From: Thinopyrum elongatum
Lineage: Eukaryota; Streptophyta; Magnoliopsida; Poales; Poaceae
Assembly (NCBI GenBank): GCA_011799875.1
Contig: CM022303.1
Span: 275,910,904-275,974,903 of the forward strand
Length of the DNA stretch: 64,000 nucleotides
Direction: 5' to 3'
Numbering within the stretch: position 1 is the first letter of the stretch; the number at the start of each line of letters is the position of its first letter. The notes below the pieces were generated by a model. That model saw only the letters and a list, made by a program, of their open reading frames with translations. It was not told the origin of the DNA and did no database searches. The translations under genes and the position numbers were made by a program. This document shows positions 57,455 to 64,000 of the stretch, one piece after another.

Positions 57455-57706
57455 ATACTAGCAGTAGCGCTGGAAAGCATCTACTAGCAGCGCTGGACTA
57501 GCAGCAATGCTTCGTTTGTTCAAGCGCTACAGACAGTTAGCAGTAGCGTTGGTCAGTGCAGCGCTACTGCTAACCATACTTACCAGTAGCGCTGCCCATA
57601 CCAGCGCTACTGCTACAACTTAGCTGTAGCACGATAGCTGTAGCGCTGGACCCAGCGCTACTGCTATGTATATTTCAAGCGCTACTACTAGGGTTCCCTA
57701 GTAGTG
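57455..57706. repeat. right terminal and subterminal repeats of the CACTA
   Basis: Eight or so AGCAGTAGCGCTGG / CCAGCGCTACTGCTA words precede the inverted terminus CCCTAGTAGTG, mirroring the left end. Confidence 0.9.
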
Positions 57707-57870
57707 ACATAAAAACTACAAAGAAGAACAACAGTAGATTGCTTACGAATAGATCTATTATGAGCATTGCAAATCCTAAACCAAGCATCTTTTAGATTCT
57801 CCCCTCCCCTTTGTTTAAAGTTAAGGACCTCATTCTCGGGGGTACACGCAACAGAGGAGGAACTAGCCAT
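57707..57870 (-). pseudogene. gag: gag-like ORF of retrotransposon 2, 5' part
   Basis: On minus from the ATG at 57870: MASSSSVACTPENEVLNFKQ..., a Ser-rich start then WFRICNAHNR. It runs open into the CACTA terminus. The remainder is at 44385-45039. The start lies ~180 bases after the primer site, as expected for gag. Confidence 0.7.
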
Positions 57871-58052
57871 AACGACAAAGTAGGCAAGCAAAACAAGAGA
57901 TCTGACGAGAAAAAGGCGAACGAAAAAGAAGGCGAAACAAAAGGCAAAATTTTGTGAAGTGGGGGAGATGAAGACGAGAGGCAAATGGCAAATAATGTAA
58001 ATTGCAAAGAGATGAGATTTGTGATTAGGAACCTGATATATGTTGATGATGT

Positions 58053-58071
58053 CTCCCCGGCAACGGCGCCA
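58053..58071 (-). other. primer binding site of retrotransposon 2, tRNA-Asp type
   Basis: On minus TGGCGCCGTTGCCGGGGAG, separated from the LTR by 10 bases as in retrotransposon 1. This spacing supports the LTR boundary at 58082. Confidence 0.85.
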
Positions 58072-58081
58072 AGAATTCCTT

Positions 58082-59688
58082 TGACGTGCCTTAGACTGCA
58101 TTGGTATTTCCCCAAAGAGGAAGGGATGATGCAGCACAGCTACGGTAAGTATTTCCCTAAGTTATTAAACCAAGGTATCAATCCAGTAGGAGAACCAAGC
58201 AACACTATGTAAACGGTACCTGCACACAAAGAACAAATACTTGCAACCCGACACGTAAGAGGGGTTGTCAATCCCTCCACAGTAAAAAGATAGATTGTTT
58301 TGTATGAGATTGGATAAATAGATCTGAATAAAACATGAAATAAAATAAGTAAAGAAAAAGTGTAGCAAGGTATTTTTGGGTTTTTGGAAAAATAGATCAT
58401 AAAACAAACATGATAAAAGATAGATCTAAAAGCAATATGATAAAAGGTAGACCCGGGGGCCGTAGATTTCACCAATGGCTTCTCTGGAGAAAATAGCATA
58501 CGGTGGGTAAACAAATTACTATTGGGCAATTGATAGAAAGAACAAATAATTAGGACGATACCCAGGCAATGATCATGAATATAGGCATCACGTCCAAGAT
58601 TAGTAGACCGAAACGATTGTACATCTACTACTATTACTCCACACATCGACCGCTATCCAGCATGCATCTAATGTATTAAGTTTATGGAGAAACGGAGTAA
58701 TGCAATAAGAACGATGACATGATGTAGACAAGATCTATTCATGTAGGAATAGACCCCATCTTTTTATCCTTAATAGCAATGATACATACGTGCCTCGCTA
58801 CCCCTTCTGTCACTGGGTGAGGACACTGTAAGATCGAACCCATCACAAAGCACCTCTTCCCATTGCAAGAAAAATCAATCTAGTTGGCCTAACTAAACCA
58901 AAGATTCGGAGAAGAATTACGAGGCTATAAATAATCAAGCATAAAAGAGATCAAAGAAGACTCAAATAATTTTCATGGATATAGATCTGATCATAAACTC
59001 GAACTTCATCGGATCCCAACAAACACACCGCAAAAAGTCATTACATCGAATAGATCTCCAAGAGACCATTGTATTGAGAATCAAAAGGTGAGAAGAAGCC
59101 ATCTAGCTACTGCCTACGGACCCATAGGTCTGTGGTGAACTACTCACGCATCATCGGAGGAGCACCAATGAGGATGATGAACCCCTCCGTGATCGTGTTC
59201 CCGTCCGGCAGAGTGCTGGAATAAGGCTCTAGATTGGATCTTGTGGTTCTGGAACTTCCGGCAGGTGGAATTGTGTTTCGACGACTCTCCTAGGGTTTCT
59301 GGAATATTTGGGTATTTATAGAGCTGAGAGGTGGTGGAGGAGACCCCCGTGGCCTCCACAACCCATCAGGGCGCGTCAGGGGCCTTTGGCGCGCCCTAGT
59401 GTCTTGTGGGCCCCACGGACCTCTCCCCAGGTGCTTCCTTGGCTCCCAAGTTGTCTTCTGGTCCAAAAAAATCTCCAAAAAGTTCTGTTGCATTTGGACT
59501 CCATTTGATAGGTATATTCTGTGAAGTAAAAAACAAGCAAAAAACAGCAACTGGCACTGGGCACTATGTCAATAGGTTAGTTCCAAAAAATGATATAAAG
59601 TTGCTATAAAATGATTGTAAAACTTCCAAGAATGATAATATAACAGCATGGAACAATAAAAAATTATAGATATGTTGGAGACGTATCA
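58082..59688 (-). repeat. 5' LTR of retrotransposon 2
   Basis: 1,607 bp, matching 40277-41881. The plus-strand start TGACGTGCCTTAGACTG corresponds to TGATGTGGCTTAGACTG in the other copy. Confidence 0.9.
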
Positions 59689-60047
59689 ATCATCATCTAT
59701 CATGGGGTAAAAATAGTTATCGCAAAATCATTTCGTGGCCCGAGGCTGCCATTCATTGGTACGTCTCATCAATATGGAGATAGTGCCCTGGTTTTAAAGG
59801 GATATCATAAACAAATTGATTTAATCGATGCGAGCTTCATGGCATGCAGGGTTTGGAATAAGTGATTTATCTGACGTCACACAGGGACTCTTGGTCTTTT
59901 ACTGATCAATAAAACTAAAGGATAACAAATCACCTCCTCCCACGCTTCCATATCTTGCTTCATTGCCAGAAACACACATATCTCCAGCGCCCTTAGATCC
60001 ATCTCCAAACTTCCAATCTCCCCTTCCTCCACATCCCTCCACCAGCG
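59689..60047. other. leader-like flank of the Transposase_28 fragment
   Basis: No gene is seen. C-rich words near 59970-60040 resemble a 5' leader. Confidence 0.35.
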
Positions 60048-60499
60048 ATGGCTGACAGGGGGGAAGAGGCGGCAACCCCAGCATCTGACGGTGAGCTTAA
60101 GGGGAAGTAGGTGTCTTCCAATGTCACAGCAGGCACCATCGAAGAGCTCCGGTCTACGAGGTACATACCCGCGGTGGCCAAGTGTCATGCTCTGGAGCCC
60201 GACCACTCCATCCCTGCTCCCAAGAAAGAGGAGAGGGTGGTATTCGTTCCCCACCTCGTCCGAGTCTGGGATTTCCTCTCCACCCCTTCGTGAGGGGGTT
60301 ATTGTTCTTCTACGGGTTACACTTCCACCAGCTAGCCCCGAACTCAATTATGCATATAGTCACTTTTATCATTATATCTGAGGCATTCCTCCGCATTGAG
60401 TCGCACTTCAGCCCGTGGCTAAAGATCTTCAATGTAAAGCCAAAGAGTAGTGGCACCCAGCTCGCTGAATGTGTGGTGCCTGCAGACCAAACAGGGTAG
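60048..60499 (+). pseudogene. Transposase_28-type (putative gypsy) protein fragment
   Basis: The frame from the ATG at 60048 has a stop at 60108-60110, then encodes ELRSTRYIPAVAKCHALEPD and VVFVPHLVRVWDFLSTP. A frameshift near 60290 leads into FVRGLLFFYGLHFHQLAPNS, EAFLRIESHFSPWLKIFNVK and GTQLAEC. These phrases recall the Pfam Transposase_28 family (putative gypsy-type transposon), common in grass retrotransposons and of unknown function. The fragment ends abruptly at 60499 where an LTR begins, so it was cut by that insertion. Confidence 0.65.
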
Positions 60500-61917
60500 T
60501 GTAGCACTTTCGTGGAAGTATCACAATGAGTAATTGTCCCAACATAGAGCAGAGGAGAGTATTTATGGAGGCGTTTCTGTCACACACAAGGTGTCACAGT
60601 TCTTGTGTGAAGTACTGCTTGAGCTTCTACAAATACTATTATTATCCTGGGTAAATGATAAACTAAATATGCTAGTAAAAGGAGGATTTAAAGATGTCTA
60701 TTAAATTACTAATAAAGGTAAATAAAAAGAGCTTAAAATGTAAATGGTGTTTGCTGCAATGAAGAGATTAGGTGCGGAGAGATTTCAGTTCATGGTAAGA
60801 ATATATGAATTGTGCCAGTGCGACGGTAATACCAGTTACCTTTTATTGTACTCGTATTATTTGATATAAACTTTCTATAGGCGGTTCTCCCTAGAGTCAT
60901 GAAACTCCTTCACTAGGGTTACATTTTATTCAATGGTCCTGCTTCTCCGTTGCCACAGAGTGGTCGTTTCCACAATTAAGGTCATGAGACCGAAACCAAG
61001 CATTAAGTTCAATGGATCACCGTTATCTCATATTGTCTTCAGTTCTCATAGATATCTCCACCTGTCATGTCAGAGGTCGCACAGTTCCTAACAATATGTG
61101 TCACCTGTGTAGGTCTTGAAATCATGTTGCCTGGGCCCTTAAATTGGACAACACACATAGAGTTCACCACAGTATAACAACATACTAAATAGATCATACT
61201 ACTACGAATTCGAATGACGACATATAGGATAGGAACATATCAATCTTACCAATCACCTACATCTCCCGCACCTAGGGGATTACTCACACATCATAAGAGG
61301 GGAATCAATCATAGCAGAGATAAAAACCATAAAAACCATATCGATAATATTGAGGGGATCCACAATGAGATGAAATGGTCCTCAAATAGTCTTGATCTCA
61401 GATGAGATGGAGTAGAGATTACAAGTTCCAATCCCTCTTAAAATAGTGAAGGAGGTGATGATGATGATGATGATGATGGAGATGAAAGGGCGAAAAACTA
61501 CGATGATCCTCATGAGGTCTTCAGATCCTCTCTTCTCCTGTTCTCGATGGTGTGGCAGCGGCTAGGGTTCTCTTCTCCTCGTGGTCCATTCATGAAAATT
61601 GCTTGTATAGACGAGGAGGGGCTGTTGGCACTCCAAACGATTGCTCAAACAAGCGCGCGCGGTCATATGGAACGCTGTCTTTCACTCTGGTGTGCCTGTT
61701 GACAACGCTCTCTTCAAGAAAGTTGCTCCAATTGGCTTGATTTTCAGCAATCTCCTTTGGTTTCCATCCAAATATGTTATTTCCCGCCATCCAAAGGACA
61801 AAGTAGATTTTCCTCTCTTTTGTTGGATTAGCATTAGAAATATCCGAAGAATAACAAAAATCCAATGAAACAAAATGGAAATCACTATGAAAAACATTGC
61901 GAATTCTCGAGCCATCA
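60500..61917 (-). repeat. probable LTR of a truncated minus-strand retrotransposon
   Basis: On minus it runs from TGATGGCTCGAG (61917) to AAGTGCTACA (60500), giving TG...CA ends. It is preceded on minus by a purine-rich tract AAGCTTGGGGGAGT next to ~34 bases of internal sequence. The rest of the element is replaced by the next LTR at 61952. It contains a (GAT)n tract at 61455-61479. Confidence 0.55.
61455..61479. repeat. (GAT)n microsatellite
   Basis: About eight GAT/ATG units in the U3-like part of the LTR. Confidence 0.85.
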
Positions 61918-61951
61918 ACTCCCCCAAGCTTAAGATTTGCTTGTCCCCAAG

Positions 61952-62444
61952 TGTCGGTGTCAAAACTGGCAGACCTTGGGGTAGGGGGTCCCGAGCTGTG
62001 GATCATGGATCAATGGTAATAGGAACAAGGGAGATGATGTTTACCCAGGTTCAGGCCCTCTTGATGGAGGTAAAATCCTATGTCCTGCTCTTGTTTATAT
62101 TAATGATGATGTATCGAGTACAAGCTTGATCTACGTCGAGATCGTAAGTTGTGTTCTATCCCTAGGGCCAGGTGAATATGATTGTGATTCCGTCCCCTCT
62201 ACGGGCTAAACCCTTCGGCTTATATACACGCCAGGTAAGGTATCTAGGGTTACACAGTCGGCATCAAGGGGACACGTGGAGGCGACAGAAGATATCTTGG
62301 AGTATACATCATGCCTTCGATAGGCGCAATCTTGAACAAGCGTGTAGCTTCCGGAGTCCACCTGGATGAGAACAAGGGCCCACTGCCCTGGCCCGAGAAC
62401 TATGGGCCAACTAGGTCAGTACCCCCTAGTACAGGACACCGTCA
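61952..62444 (-). repeat. gypsy LTR, minus strand, intact ends
   Basis: TGTCGGTGTC...GACACCGTCA (493 bp), homologous to 32433-32912. On minus a TATATAAGCCG box and the ACCTGGGTAAACATC end region are visible. Confidence 0.8.
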
Positions 62445-62710
62445 GTAGCCCCTAAACTGGTCTTCGATGCTGAAGTCGACGCCCCCAGACCTCGGTTCCG
62501 GACTCTTCGGCTCGGCAGGAGAGTTCCTGTATATTGGCGTTTAGCTTGTCCTCAGAAGTCTTTGGCTCACCCAATGGTTTTAATTGGGGTCTGGCCCCAT
62601 TGCACATGACTTCCAATTCCTAACCTTGATAATCGTGCATTCTGGGAATCGAGTTGCTTTACGATGAGAAGTCGAAGCGTCGGTTTCTTTCCCCTTTTAT
62701 TTATGGGTAG
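62445..62710 (-). other. internal fragment next to the 61952-62444 LTR
   Basis: Starts AGCCCCTAAACTGGTCTTCGA on plus, related to 32913-33220. No coding content is recognised. It is cut by the next LTR at 62711. Confidence 0.5.
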
Positions 62711-63258
62711 TGTTGGGGATATAACCCCACGGTGTAACCCCCTAGGAGGGGCTGGGTTACGCTGTTGGTGACTTAGCCATGAAGCCTAGGCAGGCCCAAG
62801 ATGCTAAGACATGAAGCCTGGAGGTGGCTTACGAGGCGGGCTAACTGAAGGCCCAAGACCCGGAGACGGCGCGTGACCCGGAAGTGAAAGCCGCCCAACG
62901 GTGACTTACTGAGCAAGGCAAGGCAATTTAGAACCAGGGTCGGTCACAGAGTATGACCCAACCCGAACTCTTGTAAGCCCAGGGCCTCGACCTGTGTATA
63001 TAAAGGTGAGTCCCTGCGGTGGGTAAACTTAAGTTACGATCAATCGATAGCTAGGTCAAGCGATTCCGCTCCCTTGTAATCGATACTCGAGAAATACAAT
63101 TCAAAGCAGGACGTAGGCTTTTACCTCTATTGTGAGGGGCCAAACCTGGGTAAACTCGTGTCTCTCGTCCCGTTCAACCCCTTTAAGCTAACCTACATTG
63201 AGATGGCTCCACGCTTAAGTCCTTTCACTAGGACATCTGCTGTGTTAACCCCACGACA
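62711..63258 (+). repeat. 5' LTR of a gypsy element running out of the window
   Basis: TGTTGGGGATATAAC...CCACGACA (548 bp), with a TATATAAA box at 62997-63004 and an AATACAAT-type tail region. It is followed by a primer site. The 3' LTR would lie beyond 64000. Confidence 0.8.
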
Positions 63259-63260
63259 GT

Positions 63261-63271
63261 TGGCGCCCACC
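63261..63271 (+). other. primer binding site of the right-hand gypsy element
   Basis: TGGCGCCCACC two bases after the LTR end, a frequent gypsy primer word in grasses. Confidence 0.7.
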
Positions 63272-64000
63272 ATGGGGCCAGGGCACGGTGGTTTCGAGTT
63301 CGTGAAGGGATCTTTCCTAGGGATCGATGGATACGCCGTTGGCAAGATGACCAAGAGTCGCCGCGGCAAGCTCTACGTCGATGACGCCGGCTGGGGCCCC
63401 GAGGCGACTCAATCGACTACGGGTACCAGGTCCCCTTCAGCGGAATTCATGTCTTCATCGGAAAGATCGGTGGATCTGAGCCTAAGCCGGACACCTTCAC
63501 CGACCTCATCGAGTCAGCTCGGCGCACGCAACCAGCCCAGAAGCGTGTTTTCGTCAGTTTTGCGCATGGCACGGATCTTGCGGAGGATTCTTTATACGGA
63601 GGAGAGACTCTCATCTACTCAGGTGATGAGTCCTTGACCGGAGAGATGGAGTCGATTTACCAGCTTTAAGATGGCGGGCTTGGGGGCTATTTCGATGGCA
63701 ACAGTATTTCATGCTCCTATGAGCCGTCGTGCAGGGCTGCTATTTTCATGGCTGGCACAGGGCCTGCTCTCAACTCATCAACAGCTGCGGCTATGATGTC
63801 TGGCTCGGTCGCTGCGGCAGCAGCCGACGCTGGCGGCTCAGATAGGCCGCCGGCTCAGGTTTTATCAAATCTCTTGGGCACTTTGACAACTTTGCTAGCA
63901 ACAGAGGTTACTGCGGCGAATCAGGCGGAACATAGTGCAGAGATTGCAAAGGTTCGGGATGAGATAACTAAAGCCCAAGAGGATATTGCAGCTGAGAACA
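63272..64000 (+). pseudogene. gag: gypsy gag N-terminal region, frameshifted and with a stop, continues past the window
   Basis: The ATG at 63272 directly follows the primer site. The frame encodes GHGGFEFVKGSFLGIDGYAV and KLYVDDAGWGPEA, phrases typical of grass gypsy leader/gag proteins. A frameshift lies near 63420, after which the coherent frame reads VPFSGIHVFIGKIGGSEPKP and LIESARR to a TAA at 63667-63669. Beyond this stop the same frame stays open to 64000 (GGLGGYFDGNS, RPPAQVLSNLL, helical EIAKVRDEITKAQED). TAA is one C-to-T step from CAA. Gag would form the particle; this copy cannot make the full protein. Confidence 0.65.

Larger units (their letters stand above)
45040..57706 (+). 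mobile_element. complete 12.7-kb CACTA transposon (DTC)
   Basis: Terminal inverted repeats CACTACTAGGG / CCCTAGTAGTG are flanked by a 3-bp duplication ACA (45037-45039 and 57707-57709), the standard CACTA target size. It carries, in order: subterminal repeats, TNP2 transposase, a second repeat cluster, a ULP1-like second gene, an RNase-H1-N-domain gene and right subterminal repeats. It inserted into the gag-like ORF of retrotransposon 2 and later received an Angela-type element now reduced to a solo LTR. All three genes have nonsense changes, so this copy is not autonomous as it stands. Confidence 0.95.
40277..59688 (-). mobile_element. LTR retrotransposon 2 (gypsy-like, minus strand), interrupted by a CACTA element
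   Basis: LTRs 40277-41881 and 58082-59688 have ...GGAGACGTATCA at the outer plus-strand end. The element reads on minus: tRNA-Asp primer site, gag-like ORF, long non-coding region, purine tract. It is about 6.7 kb without the nested CACTA and has no visible pol. Its LTR start and purine tract match those of retrotransposon 1, so the two are related but distinct families. The five bases flanking each side (AGTAG and ATCAT) do not match, so no target duplication is preserved. Confidence 0.9.

Overview
The window is nuclear DNA of a large-genome grass, most likely a Triticeae species (wheat, Aegilops or barley relative). The evidence is a 1.74-kb BARE-1/WIS/Angela-type solo LTR, Stowaway MITEs with CTCC/GGAGTA ends, several gypsy LTRs and multi-kb CACTA transposons with subterminal repeats, all nested in one another. 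No rRNA, tRNA, CRISPR or prokaryotic feature was seen. Family names are from memory of Triticeae repeats and no search was run.

Layout. 1-2.5 kb: purine/GT-rich low-complexity DNA. 2.5-5.1 kb: a five-exon gene model of 331 aa whose four introns all keep frame. 5.1-10.8 kb and 29.7-32.3 kb: the two halves of a second gene resembling plant Ptta/En/Spm (Transposase_24-type) proteins. It contains a 1.28-kb tandem duplication and is followed by a GGCC-repeat tail and a CACTA-type terminus at 32,339. It was split by LTR retrotransposon 1 (10,821-29,679, TSD ACTCC), which landed in a Stowaway-like MITE. Retrotransposon 1 is itself split by an internally deleted chromodomain gypsy element (13,684-24,815, 4.2-kb LTRs).

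32.4-40.3 kb: a minus-strand gypsy LTR fragment, then a left-truncated CACTA-like element. This carries a minus-strand B3-domain gene, a 498-bp tandem array and an intact 223-aa decapeptide-repeat/coiled-coil ORF. 40.3-59.7 kb: LTR retrotransposon 2 (minus strand), with its gag-like ORF split by a complete 12.7-kb CACTA element (45,040-57,706, TSD ACA). That CACTA carries a TNP2 transposase, a ULP1-protease-like second protein and a small RNase-H1-N-terminal-domain protein with a membrane tail. It contains an Angela-type solo LTR and a near-perfect 200-bp foldback. 59.7-64 kb: a Transposase_28-type fragment followed by three more LTRs and the start of a gypsy gag pseudogene.

Functionally this is a transposon graveyard. 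The 12.7-kb CACTA keeps every structural part of an autonomous element, but its genes carry nonsense mutations, most of them explainable as C-to-T or G-to-A changes, as expected of silenced methylated DNA. The most unusual content is the three-gene CACTA, with subterminal-type repeats between its genes and related sequence in both first introns, and the B3/decapeptide CACTA.
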